Below are positions 24,092 through 35,504 of a stretch of DNA of 64,000 nt, in pieces. Source of the stretch: Neckera pumila (Eukaryota; Streptophyta; Bryopsida; Hypnales; Neckeraceae); contig OZ018412.1 of NCBI GenBank assembly GCA_963969595.1, forward strand, positions 3,908,501 to 3,972,500, written 5' to 3'. A model generated the notes under the pieces. That model ran no database searches, had not been told where the DNA came from, and worked only from the letters and a program-made list of their open reading frames with translations. The position numbers were made by a program, and so were the translations under genes. Within the stretch, counting starts at the first letter, position 1; each line of letters starts with the position of its first letter.

Positions 24092-24550
24092 TAACAGCAT
24101 CCGCACTGCAACTCGCTGAAGCCACACTAAGGCAAATTTCGATAAAATGGCGGTATTCCCAGTGCCATATTTTCCTTGTGCCATATTCCCCGTGCCATTT
24201 TTTTAGACCGCCCGTTCTGAACATCTAGAACAGATATAGATTCCACACATCTAAGTTTGTTGTAGATTTCAAAAATCTAGGAACACTATAGATTTCAGAC
24301 CGACCGTTCTAAAAAATCTAGGACTAGTATAGATGTTAGATATCTGGGATGAGCATAGATTTTTAGAATGTACTACTGATGTAGATTTCAGAATGACCGT
24401 CCTAAACTGAATAACGTGCCATTGTAATGGAATACCGCCATTTTAACGAAATATGCCATCACTCTAAACATTCTGCACCGATCTTCCAAGATCAATGGTG
24501 CAGAATGTTTAGAGTGTGGTTTCAATGAGTTGCAGTGGGGCTGCTCTAAT
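24092..24550. repeat. older palindrome interrupted by a MITE
   Basis: Outside the MITE, 24092-24128 plus 24464-24479 pair with 24497-24550. The inner 20 bp (24460-24479 against 24497-24516, CACTCTAAACATTCTGCACC) is perfect. The outer part shares CACTGCAACTC and GCCACACT with mismatches. The 17-base loop is itself partly palindromic (GATCTTCCAAGATC). Confidence 0.8.
24129..24459. mobile_element. 331-bp MITE, 4-bp TSD, copy 2
   Basis: It has the same ends as copy 1 and is flanked by CACT at 24125-24128 and 24460-24463. It lies in the left arm of a palindrome. The uninterrupted right arm confirms the original CCACACTCTAAAC sequence. Confidence 0.88.
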
Positions 24551-24799
24551 AACTGCAACAGATTCGTGATTCGTGATTCACAATAGGACACGTAAAGCAT
24601 TTTAACATTGCAAGCTAAGATTCAATTACAAAATGAACATGCTCTGACAGAAACAATCGACATGAAGGTGCATGCTTTCAATCAAATGTACATGCCAGTG
24701 ATTATGAAATCGACCAAGCGTGATTTATGAATTAAGGTACATGCAGCAACACAGAACGCAGCAGATCTGTTGCTGCCAAGAGTGAATCCCTGGATTGAG

Positions 24800-27094
24800 T
24801 TAGCGACCAGAATAAACCCAATGTGATGAAGAGACAGTGACGACCGAACCATCGGAGGTAGGCAGAGTAGATTGGGATGATCCTTGCCCAGCATCCTGGA
24901 CGTTGTCAGAAGTCAAAGACGTCGAAACCGAACTTATCATTGCCATGTGAGAGAATCCAGGCCGGGAGTATCGCGCTTGCGGTTTACATCTTGGCAAAGG
25001 CGGCAGAGACATCTCCATACTCTGTGAAGCCTGCAGCCACTGCGATGCCAGTCGCATTGATGGTCGATCTTCGGGATTAGGGTGACAGCACAGGAGGCCC
25101 AAGTGAAGCAGATTCGTCACCACCTTCTGGTCTTCCATTGCCGCATTGGAAGTATGCCTCGCCGAACGGTTCAAATCAACCATTTCCTCGGAAATCAACA
25201 AACCTGACGCCTCTTGCATCTCGATTCCACCATATGGATCAGCATCTGAAGGTGGAAAGGTCCCAAGTTTTGAATCTACCAACAGAAGAATATTACCCGT
25301 TTCATGTGCATGCCATATCCTGTCCACCAATGCACCATCCCCTCGCTCAATGGCGCTCACGTCAAGCGGCCGCATCCCACACATCACTTCCAGCACCAGG
25401 ACGCCAAAGCTGTACACGTCCGATTCCTTGGTGGCTCTCCCTGTGACTGGCATCTCGGGGGCCATGTAGCCCAAAGTTCCTGCCATCATGGTCGTCTTCT
25501 CCATCTTTTGGTGGTCAATGAGGCGGGCAAGGCCAAAATCTCCCAAGTATGCATTTAAGTCTTCATCCAACAAGATGTTGCTGGACTTGATGTCGCGATG
25601 CAGCACGCATTGCTTGCATTCCTCGTGCAAGTAGGCTAGCGCTGCGGCGACCCCGCTGAGAATGGAGTGGCGCAGCATGAGAGGGAGGGACTCCGCAAAG
25701 TGCAATTGTAATAACTGAGCCTTCCTATTTCGTTCGGGAAATTGGAAGAGCCACTCATCCAAGCCGCCGTTGCACATGAAGTCATACACAAGCATCAGCT
25801 GCTCCTCCTCGTGGCACCATCCTCGCAGCTGCACCAAATTCCTGTGCCGAATCTGGCTGAGACTGGCAGCTTCTGCTTGGAAACCCTCCTCGCCGTGCTT
25901 GCTCTCATGGCGCATCCGTTTCACTGCTACCAGGGCACCGGAGGGGAGAACCCCTTTGTACACCGCTCCAAATGCACCGCTTCCAAGCATTTCACTTCTG
26001 CTGAAGTTCTTGGTCGCCTTTCTGAGTTCTTTGTACGTGAACACGCGCGGCACAAGGTTTTGGTCGACAAGATTATTGAACTTGGTACCTTTCTTGGTGT
26101 GAGATGCTCCCCTCCGCCGCTTTGCAATTACTATCCCTGCCAGCAGCAGCACTGCACCAACTCCAGCACAGACCCCAGCAATGATACCGGCCTTTCTTCC
26201 ACTTGAGGAGCTGGTACCGGAGTTTGTCGGAGCACCCACTTCAGGCAGTCCAGAGGACGCAAACTGCCAAGCTTGGATCTGGTGAACCTCGTTAAGCTGT
26301 CCGACACTTGCGCTGAAGCCAACGTACATGTGTTCATCTAAGAGGGCTGTTAAGTCTAGAGCTCCCTCGATTTTAGGCTGAGACGGTTTGGAAACGTTGT
26401 TGAACAAGGAGCCATTCGCAAAATACACGTCAAGCTTCTGGGACGGACTATCATAATCGATCCACGCAGTGAAGGAGCCACCGTTGACAAGATATGTGCA
26501 ATTGACTTGCTTGCCGCCACAAAGATTGTGCGACCATTTTGAGTTCAGGCTGTTAACGTCGACCCCGATATGGTTGTCGCTAGAGTCATTGTACTCGGAG
26601 TTTCGATAGGTGTCGAACTCTACGGCAAAGAACTGAGGATTGCTAGACGCTGTTCCGAGGCATAACCCTCCGCCCGTGTTCTCTTCCCGCGCAACACTGA
26701 TGTTGTTCGTACTGAATGTAAAAGCCATTCCATCCCCATGATAATATCCAGAGTCATCACCATAGTAGTCTAAACCTGTGAAGGAGAATGTGAAGCTGGT
26801 GTGAAAAGAAGCCACCGCACCAGATACGGCATCCTTCATCCTCACTTTGTCTTTGTAGTACAACCTCGCGCAAGTCTCAATTCCCAGCGCATATCCCCCC
26901 GTGTTCAAAAGAAATGAGTTTTTGAGTCCATAATTGAGAAATTGAACGTCGTCCACAATTGAGAAATTGTTTGGGGAGCTAAAGTAGAGGAAGCTAAAGC
27001 TGGTGTTTTGAGCTTCCACAAAGATGTAACTGCCATGGGTCATGCACACTGTTAGGATTAGGAGAGCGGTTGTCTTATGATTATACAACCCCAT
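24800..27094 (-). CDS. L-type lectin-domain receptor kinase (paralogue 2)
   Basis: I start at the ATG at 27094 (MGLYNHK...), giving 764 residues to TAA at 24800. The frame is open seven codons further upstream, but only to a GTG. A signal peptide covers about 1-28, the legume-lectin domain about 29-283 (D121, E159, D161, H175), and the membrane span about 302-325 with KRRR after it. Kinase: GSGAFG (371-376), K392, HRD (499-501), DFG (519-521) and APE (545-547), so an active RD kinase is predicted. It is intronless and clearly a tandem paralogue of the gene at 2072-4372. The kinase domains are most similar; the juxtamembrane region, the segment after the kinase and the lectin loops diverge. 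Both share the tail motif LPPLPRCKPQARYSRPG. Plasma-membrane location is expected; the ligand is unknown. Confidence 0.95.
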   Translation of the reverse strand: MGLYNHKTTALLILTVCMTHGSYIFVEAQNTSFSFLYFSSPNNFSIVDDVQFLNYGLKNSFLLNTGGYALGIETCARLYYKDKVRMKDAVSGAVASFHTSFTFSFTGLDYYGDDSGYYHGDGMAFTFSTNNISVAREENTGGGLCLGTASSNPQFFAVEFDTYRNSEYNDSSDNHIGVDVNSLNSKWSHNLCGGKQVNCTYLVNGGSFTAWIDYDSPSQKLDVYFANGSLFNNVSKPSQPKIEGALDLTALLDEHMYVGFSASVGQLNEVHQIQAWQFASSGLPEVGAPTNSGTSSSSGRKAGIIAGVCAGVGAVLLLAGIVIAKRRRGASHTKKGTKFNNLVDQNLVPRVFTYKELRKATKNFSRSEMLGSGAFGAVYKGVLPSGALVAVKRMRHESKHGEEGFQAEAASLSQIRHRNLVQLRGWCHEEEQLMLVYDFMCNGGLDEWLFQFPERNRKAQLLQLHFAESLPLMLRHSILSGVAAALAYLHEECKQCVLHRDIKSSNILLDEDLNAYLGDFGLARLIDHQKMEKTTMMAGTLGYMAPEMPVTGRATKESDVYSFGVLVLEVMCGMRPLDVSAIERGDGALVDRIWHAHETGNILLLVDSKLGTFPPSDADPYGGIEMQEASGLLISEEMVDLNRSARHTSNAAMEDQKVVTNLLHLGLLCCHPNPEDRPSMRLASQWLQASQSMEMSLPPLPRCKPQARYSRPGFSHMAMISSVSTSLTSDNVQDAGQGSSQSTLPTSDGSVVTVSSSHWVYSGR

Positions 27095-28700
27095 CGAATC
27101 TGAAGATTGGCGCACGAGGAGGAGATTTCTTGCCTACTCGCGGTTCTATAAGCTATCTATCTCCTGGTGGAAACTCGTGCTGAAGAGCAAATCTGGAAGC
27201 CATATGTTAACTGAAGAGCTTTCGTTGACTGTGACTCCCACAAATTGATTGGTCCTACCCAAGTGAAGCTACACTTTCTGGATCATGTATCTGGGGCTAG
27301 CTAGCTGAATTCGATGTCTCTGGTTCAGCAGAGATTGACAGAGCCCGGCTATGGATTCTTGATGCAACGCAAGCCAGGATTATTCATAGAAGCAGCACCA
27401 GATGGAACTCCAAAACCCGGCTGTCAGACCCAGCTACCTGTCGAACTAACTAGAGCTTGCTGTGCAGGAAATCGATCGGGAAGAACAATGAATTTGAACT
27501 TTACGGGACTTGGGGAGCCAGAGTAAACTTATGACTTTATGGGATGCAATAGGCTCTATCAATCAACAGAAACATGGACACTTGACATTAATTGTAATCA
27601 AGGCTCGATCCATAGAGCAAGGAAGTTGAGACCACTTATGGATGTCAATCCCCACGCGCAGCACTGAGACGGATGACGGATCCTCATGGGCAATTGCACG
27701 AAACAGGTTTCGTTGCACACCGAGCATTCTTTTGACTTCGTACATATCATTATCAGCAGTCCCGGACGATACCCCACCGTCAGTAAGAATGTTTTGCCAT
27801 TTCAAACATTTAGGTGTTGAAAAATCAGTCAATAAGCAAAGGTCGTAGTAGAAACTGGCGTTGAGATAGTGACACAACCAGCCGGGGAAGAATTCATAAG
27901 AGAAGTCTGGCAATGGACTAGAGGGCCCTCACACAATAAGAGGAAAATTAATTTAATAGTCTAATGACTCTAATCCATCGTAACCATCTCTGATTGTGTG
28001 CTGCTGTCTGCTCGAATGGATCTCATCCACGAGCAGGATAGTTTGTTCATAATCACATGATATTCATCCACGAAGGCAACAGTTACATGAGTTTTCATCC
28101 GGGGACAGAGATGGTTATGTCTTGTAATCCTCTCGCCACCTCCCAGCGGCTCAAAGGTTACCTAGTTTGTAGGCCACTTTGAACTGACTACCTTTTATTT
28201 CCTTTTAGTGCATGGACACAAAGACATCCTAAATATGTTCCGCACTTCAATTTAAGTTTGTATCATTATGATTATAGTTAACGTCTTTTCAAATGGGACT
28301 AAATCAATATCACAATTGGAGATTAGAGTATACTATAATAAACATAAACTTCATTCTTATACAATATAAATACAAGTTAGATCTTATAGTTATATGTATA
28401 AGAAAATCAATTTTAAGGCTTTTTTGCTCTTTGCATCTCTCTTTGCAATAGAAATGGCAGTTTCAAGTGTCTTCTGATAGAAAAAAAGGCCTTTGAAATT
28501 TAGGGTTAAGGCAGAGGTTATAAAACCTAGGTAAATTTACTTCAATGCGTTCTAAATTTTAGAGCTTTATGCAATTGAAGATCACATATTTTGTTCTCTA
28601 AATAGGCATTAAATGGAGCCAACATATCAAAATTGATGCTAGTACAGAACTAGAATATAAACTTAGTTGAGGAAGCTCATATATTTCACTGAGTCTATAA
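27095..28700. other. 5' flank of LecRLK gene 2 and unique spacer
   Basis: This stretch is unique and less AT-rich to about 28200, probably including the promoter. An open minus-strand frame at 27563-27913 has no ATG at its upstream end and no recognised domain. It could be an exon or a gene remnant, but I do not call it a gene. Confidence 0.45.
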
Positions 28701-28707
28701 ATTTTTT

Positions 28708-29963
28708 TTAATACCTAAAGGCCCGAGGTCTTTTCTTTGCCCCAAAACACCCAAAACTGCCATTTTCATAGCAAAGAGTGAAAAAAATTAAAAATGTATT
28801 TTTGCACATCTAACTGTAGGATCTTATACCTAAAAGGCCATATTTGTTATATTGAGACTTTTCCAGGTCTCATTTTTATCTTCGACTCGAAGATAAAACG
28901 TTATAACTGTTCAGTTTAAGACTATTTGGTAATTTGGGACTATAATATATTAATATATATAAAAACCTTTGATCGCCCAAAGGTTGGAGTCTCATCTTAT
29001 CCTCGACTAGACGATAAATCACTATAACAAGTTTAGGGTCAAAGTCTCAAAATGTGCAGATTGTCTCATTTTAACGAATAAGACCTTCTAACTAGTATGA
29101 AAATTTGTGGAAAAATTTCAAAAGTTTTGACTGCATAGATTGCAAGATATTTGCGTTTAAAGTGAAAAAAACAAGTTTTTTAGCACATTGTGAGACTGGA
29201 TTTTTGGACTTTGAACATTTTTAACTTTAGAGTTTTGTACTATAAAGTTTTGAGCTTTAAATGCCTATAGTGGAGAATTGAGTTGAGAATCTAGCAAGAA
29301 AAAAAATCAAAAATGTGACTCCCAACTGCATAATATTTTTTAATAGTTGAGAATAGTCTCAACTCAATTCTCCTCAAAAAATTTCAACTCAATTTATATA
29401 TGATTTTTAAATATAAATGATTTTGAAATTTTTTGAAAAATATAAAATATGATTAAGCTCATAAGAAGAATCTCCAATAAAAATTTCAAGTTCATGCAAG
29501 TCATGCTTCAAAACTTATTGCAAAAGGAAGCTTTGGCACTCCTTTTGTGACAATGTTTCAGTACCGGTCTTTCTTGCAATCACCCTACAAGTTATTTTTT
29601 TCAAAAAAAATGCTCTAACTACCCAAAAAACAAGTATGTCCATAACTTTCTCATAACAAATACAAATGAAATGAATCAAATCTTTCTAGATAGACAAAAA
29701 CATAATCTATGAGAAAAAGAATAAAAAAATTGCAAATTTTATTTTGTTGCCCACGCTACCCCCTGTCCTCTATTTTGAGCTTATTTGGTTATAACTTTTG
29801 TGTATGGGCACCGATTGTGAAAAAAATTATATTCTCACAAAGCTAATAAGCTTTTCTACCTCCAAAAAAAGTTTAAAAAAAACAGGAAAAAATTTTAGCC
29901 CGTAGGTACCTGCCCAAAAATGCATTTGTCCCTTTGAAGGGACAATGGTCCTTTAGGGGTTAA
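28708..29963 (-). mobile_element. TTAA-type element, subfamily B, with nested MITE
   Basis: The left end TTAA-TACCTAAAGG is mutated and the right end CTTTAGGGG-TTAA is intact. The interior is the reverse of 31491-32422. Removing the 254-bp nested element at 28834-29087 and one copy of its CTAA duplication leaves about 998 bp, near the family length. Confidence 0.8.
28834..29087. mobile_element. 254-bp nested MITE, TSD CTAA
   Basis: The ends are AAGGCCATATTTGTTATATT and, inverted, AAGGTCTTATTCGTTAAAAT, both continuing into GAGAC. CTAA flanks both sides (28830-28833, 29088-29091). Other subfamily-B copies, for example near 7592-7608, have the uninterrupted site CACCTAACTAG. Confidence 0.8.
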
Positions 29964-31490
29964 ATTGATATAAATTTTATTATTTAGTTTCCAAGGATGA
30001 AATAGAAACTGTTTGTGTTGTCAATAACCATGTTAGAATACCGATCCTAGCACTGAGAAAAATGCAAAATGCAACAATTAGACCATGTGTCTTCAGTGTA
30101 CTAATTGACATAACTTGTGTACAGACTAGTAGTAAATCAAATTACAGAAATGTCAATTAAATCTCAAAAATTGCCACATTTGCTTGCACATCAACACCAA
30201 ACCATCCCTTTGGCTCACAGATATAAGGTGGGTACATCCAAAAGCGCCACAAATTGGGCCATGAGTAATTTGAAGGCTAAGTAGACAGTAGTAAGTACGG
30301 GATTATAAAGAGATGTGCAGAAAAGGAAGAAATGCAGTAAAAAAATTCAGATTTTGACAAATATGAGAGCACAGCAGGGGTACAAAGTTTTGGAAGTAGA
30401 GTATTCAAAAGCACTCATAGGCTGCACTAAAAATCAGCAGTCACATGCACAAAGTTCCCCTCCCAAGGTGTCAGAATGAAAAGAAATGAAGTTGCAATTG
30501 TGTTTAAAACAATGAAAATCAAATCAAATTAGTAACCAACAAGCAATAGAAAAACTTGTCAGTAATCAATGGGAATTGTCCAGGTATTTCAAAGAAGAGA
30601 AAATAATGATTACCTTGGCAGAGAAACAAATTAACATATGATGTGAGCTTAGAAGCATGTCATCAATACCAAAATGGCCAATAGTTCTTTGATGAACTAC
30701 CATATTCATTCAATGACAATTTTCAGTAGATAACTACACCGTTTAAGGGCTTAATCTAGGGTGCACTTTAAGGCACTGCGCCATAATTGGGATACCCACC
30801 TTATGCATCTTTAGAAATCGTCAAACCTTGAATTAGGATTTAAATATGACACCATTCCACAATTTTCGGTAGGAAAGATACTGAAAGAGCTCCAACTTTC
30901 CCCAAGGTTCTTGTACAGTGCTCTACTCCAAGCATCATTTTCAACAAACAAAAGTCATAGGCAATGAGTTTTTCAAATTGCAATGATGTGCATCACATGT
31001 TTCTGTGAAAGAAATCAATTTAAAAAACACTCAAAGTTACGTCCAAAGTGCGGCAGTCCCAAGCCTGTTTGACTTCAGGGTCATGAGAAGTTGATGGTAA
31101 GGATTCTTGCTTGCATAAAATTAATAAGAGAATGGGGCCTTATCTTTGGCATGTTTGCACTTCCTCCAATTCTAAAGTTGTATATTGGAACACACATACA
31201 AGATACAAGATACAAATCTTTTTGAGCGGGGACCCGATGGGTGGCTGAATCACCACCAGCCCCTTGGTCACATCATTTCCAAGTTCCAATTGGCCTTGTA
31301 AATTACAGAAGAGTTTCATTTCAAAAGTATGTCTATCGTTTATCTCCTTGGGCATGTGGTCATTTTCTATAGTCTACACATATTGTGTTTCTAATATCTA
31401 ATATAGATACTTATGTAAGTTGAAATGAAACATTTAGGAAGCTTCAAGTGAAAGATAAAACAACGTACTGATGGTGAGAAACCGTGTCCT
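29964..31490. other. AT-rich spacer
   Basis: No gene recognised. The frame at 31140-31355 (minus) has no domain. No clear repeat boundaries. Confidence 0.5.
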
Positions 31491-32422
31491 TTAACCCCTA
31501 CAGGACCATTGTCCCTTCGGGGGACAAATGTGTTTTCGGGCAAGTACCTACGGGCTGAAATTTTCTTCTGATATTTTGAAACTTTTTTTGGAGGTAGAAA
31601 ATCTGATTAGCTTCATGGAAATATAGTTTTTTTCACAATTGGTGCTTGGGAACAAAAGTTATGACCAAATAAGCTCAAAACAGAGGACGGCCGGCAGCAA
31701 AAAAAAATTTGCATTTTTTTTTTTTTTTTTTTTGAGTATTTTTTTTTCTCATAGATTATATTTTTGTCTATCTGGAAAGCTTTGATTCATTTCATTTGGA
31801 CTTTGTATGAGAAAGTTGTGGACATTCTTTTTTTGGGGGCAATTAGAGCATCTTTTTGAAAAAAATAACTTGTAGGATTCATTTTTGAATGCAATTTTTC
31901 AAATTTTTTAGTTTTCTTTTTTGCATGGTTTAGTTTACTTGCTAGAACAATCTCACCATTTGGATTAGTGCATTTTAATCCCACCTAAAATATATGAATA
32001 TTTTAGATTTTCCTTCTATCTTGTACCTACTTCTACTTAACAATTTTTTTAATAATGAGAATTAAATTTTTTTGAACTTTTTTATTTGGGTTAGATTCTC
32101 AACTCAATTCTCTAGTATAAACATTAAAAGCTCAAATTCTGTAGTGCAAAAAAATAAAGTTAAAAATGTTCAAAGTCACAAAATCTAATCCCACAATGTG
32201 CTGAAAAGCTTGTTTTTTCCACTTTAAACATAGATATCTTGCAATCTGTGTGGTCAAAAATTCTGAAATTTTTTCCACATACTCTCATACTAGTTAGGTG
32301 TAAGATCCTATGGTGAGATGTGGGAAAAAAAACATTTTTAAATTTTTTTTACTTTTTGCTATAGAAATGGCAGTTTTGAGTGTTTTTTGGCAGAAAAAGG
32401 GCCTCGGTCCTTTAGGGGTTAA
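31491..32422 (+). mobile_element. TTAA-type element, subfamily B, 932 bp (best-preserved copy)
   Basis: It starts TTAA-CCCCTACAGGACCATTG and ends GGTCCTTTAGGGG-TTAA. The left end contains a small hairpin (TTGTCCC-TTCGGGGGACAA). The order of interior motifs defines the subfamily. Its right end, read inverted, resembles the left end of subfamily A (AAAACTGCCATTTCTA), so A and B are opposite-orientation relatives. No coding capacity. Confidence 0.85.
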
Positions 32423-32667
32423 TTACATGTTGGAAGTTACTGTGCTTGACTATGGGCCATTAGAGAAAATTTCAGGCTTCCGGAGGGTTGAGCACTCCAC
32501 AAGCCTCCAAGTTACCTTGAAATTTGATTTTTGCGTGTTGAAAAAATCATTTTTCCCCTGTTTTTGCCTATCCAAATTGCAATGGCAGTGGCAGAGTCTG
32601 AGTTTTAAGAGTTTAATTTTTATTTAAAAAAATAAAAAATAAAACTAAAATATATATAAATTAAAAA

Positions 32668-32737
32668 ATTAAAAAAAAATTAAAAATTAAAAATTAAAAA
32701 TTAAAAATTAAAAATTAAAAATTAAAAATTAAAAAAA
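32668..32737. repeat. TTAAAAA microsatellite
   Basis: Eight or more 7-bp units of TTAAAAA occur in AT-rich sequence. Confidence 0.9.
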
Positions 32738-33299
32738 TCGACTATTTTGACGAGTAGTCATGCACTTTGACTACTCACTGCGGCACTTTTCCAAAGTAAC
32801 AGACCAAGCTTTGAAATAGCTTGGTTTGGCACTTTGGAGCAGCCTTCCAAAAGGCTGAAATTTTCTATAATGCTTCCAAAGTGTAATTTATATCTATGAT
32901 TTAGGCACTTAGGTGATATATTGAAAAAAAATTTAAACAAATAAAAACTATGATACATTTCTAAGAAACTTTGAGCCAAGCATGCTAGAAGAAAATGGAA
33001 GCAAATGTGTTACTTTTTGTCACCATACTACTCTTGTCGTTTTGCTACTAAATTGAATAGATAGAAGTGACACCATTCTCCTAGTGAGAGAAATTAGTTT
33101 GTGGGTTGTTGCAAAGAAGAGTGGTACTAATTAATTGTCACAGGGAGACAATTATGGCAACGTTCTTTTGCAAAATATTTGGAGAATGATTCATATGCAT
33201 TTGAAATTTTATTGGAGGTGGTTGTTTTGAGTGTAACTATATTCCCTATGTATTTTTAAAATTTTATTGCAAAAGAAATGGATATACCTTATAACTTGT

Positions 33300-34075
33300 A
33301 GAAGGCCCAGTATATATTTTTAAGAACTTATTGTTAAACAAAAGTTATGCCCCACACAACTTGGAACTTGGAAGGGGGGGAGAGGGGGCCACAAAAAATA
33401 TTTCAAAAATATGGATTTTTTCTTAAAAAAAATTCTCATAGATTATACTTTTGTCTACCTAGAAAGCTTCCATTTGGATTTGTTATGAGAAAGTTGTGGA
33501 CAATCTTGTTTTAGGGCAATTAAAGCATCTTCTCAAAAAATAACTTTGTAACATTCAATTTTAAATGCAATTTTTACATTTAAAAAAAAATAACTCCACA
33601 TGGTTTAGTTTTCTTGCTACAACAATCTCACCATTGGAATTAGTGCACTTTACTTCCATTTTAGAGATATTAATAATTTAGATTTTTGTTCTATCTTGTA
33701 CCTACTTCTACTTAATAATTTTTTGAAGAATAAAAACTAATTTTTTAAAATTTTTTCCTAGATTCTCAACTTAATTCTTTACCCTAAATATTTAAAGCTG
33801 AAAACTTTGTAGTGCATAAAATTAGGTTCAAAGTCAAATAATCTAGTCTTGCAACGTGCTAAAAAATTGTTTTTTTTACTTTAAATGCAAATTCTTGCAA
33901 TCTGTATAGTAAAAAAATTTGAAATTTTTTCCACACATTCTCATACTAATAAGGTGCAAGATTCTATAGTTAGATGTGCAAAAAGAACAACTTTCAAATT
34001 TTCTCACTCTTTGCTATAGAAATGGCAGTTTTGAAAGTTTTTGGGCAAAAAAAGGCCTTATCCTTTAGGGGTTAA
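33300..34075 (+). mobile_element. TTAA-type element, subfamily B, left end lost
   Basis: The interior follows subfamily B from AAAAGTTATGCC (33340) to ATGGCAGTTTTGAAAG (34022), and it ends CTTTAGGGG-TTAA at 34075. No matching left terminus is visible. Confidence 0.65.
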
Positions 34076-34563
34076 TTTGCTTGTTAAATAATCTTGTAGT
34101 TGGGATTAGTGATTTTCAATTCTATATTTGAGATATTAACAATTTTGTTTTTTTCTTCTGTCTTGTACCTATTGTTATATAACAATTTTTAAAGAATGAG
34201 AACTAAATTGTTTTGGTTTGTTTTTTCTCAAATTCTGAGTTCAATTCTTCAACATAAAAAATTATTAGTGAAAAAATTTTAAATTAAGAAGGTTCAAAGT
34301 CTTCTAATCTAATCACATACTGGATGCAAAAAAACAAGTTTTCTTTGAGGTTTTCTTCAATTTGAATGCAAATAGCTTGCAATCTTTATTGTCAAAAGTT
34401 TTGAAATTTCTTCGACACATTCTTATACTACGTACTAGTTTAGTCTAAGATCTACCGGTTAAGTATAGAAAAATAATGGTTAAACTTATTTGCTCTTTAC
34501 AATAGAATGCCAACTTTAATTGTGTTTTTTATGAAAAAACGTCTTTGGGAATATAGGGGTTAA
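34076..34563 (+). mobile_element. partial TTAA-type element abutting the previous one
   Basis: It resumes in mid-element (TGGGATTAGTGATTTT, then CTGTCTTGTACCTA) immediately after the previous right end, and finishes at TAGGGG-TTAA (34563). It represents roughly the right half of a subfamily-B copy. Confidence 0.6.
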
Positions 34564-34910
34564 ACAATTTGAAGAATGGTTATAATTTTATGAGCCACAT
34601 GCAGGTGTGGTTCTCAGTATTTGCCACAAGCCTTCACAGCACTGGCTTAGTCAAACAGGCTCAAACCTATTAAAATTGGTGAAATTTTGCCCCCCAAAAA
34701 ACACTGCTGAAATTCCTTGGTGGTTGTGTGGAGTGGTTGATGTGTAGCTGAGTTTCACGGCAAAAACTTTGCAATTTATTGATGCTTGCGTAGGTTTTGT
34801 TCAAGATCAATTTTTGAATTAAGCTGAAATAGTTTTACAGTCTTCAAGATTTTGCAGTGACGTCCACAATGATGTTCTCATCATACTACTAAAATCACAA
34901 GGTCCTCTGT

Positions 34911-35067
34911 AATGTCACATTTTTACACTGTCTGATATTACAGGGTCCCGATCCCTCTGTAATATCACGTTTTAACACTATGTCATATTACAGAGTTTCA
35001 ACGGCCACTGCGCCTCTGTAATATCACACAGTGTAAAAATGTGACATTACAAAGGTACAGTGATATT
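34911..35067. repeat. compound foldback built on CCTCTGTAATRTCAC
   Basis: The 15-bp motif CCTCTGTAATATCAC, or close variants, occurs about six times in both orientations in 157 bp (34912, 34936 inverted, 34952, 34982 inverted, 35010, 35042 inverted, 35053 inverted). The longest pairing is CTGTAATGTCACATTTTTAC with 35034-35053. It lies upstream of the Helitron coding region. Confidence 0.75.
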
Positions 35068-35504
35068 ATGAAGGTTTAGGTTTTCTTGGCTTCACATTTC
35101 ATTTCACTTCTACGATTCTATGATTTCCTAAGCTTTGAATATTCCCGATTCTAATGTGTTGTTCTTACTATCAAATGATTTGAAACTTTTTTGAGATTGA
35201 AGCAATTTTGGTTTCCACAACAAAGTATTCACAAAGTCTTTGCAATTTGAAAAATTTGCATTTCAATTCTTCAATTTTAGTCACCATTGGTTGTGAAGGA
35301 AGAAATTGATCAAGTGGTGGTGTTCTTGAGCTCAACAATACCTCCAAGGTATCTTCTTTACATTTGTTTTGAGCAAATTTGGAGTTCATATATAGAATGG
35401 TGGTTTGAACATTGAGTTTCATTTGAAAAATTTGAATGTCATTTAAGTTTCAATCTAATCTAACACAAGAGATTGATGTATTTAGACCCAAATTAGAGCA
35501 ATTG

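Noticed and set aside
27095..27115. Upstream GTG as start of LecRLK gene 2
   Set aside because: A plant nuclear gene should begin at ATG. The ATG at 27094 gives a normal signal peptide and a good match in length to the paralogue.
27563..27913. 116-residue open frame on the minus strand
   Set aside because: No ATG at its upstream end, no recognisable domain, and no paralogue in the window. Left as unassigned spacer.
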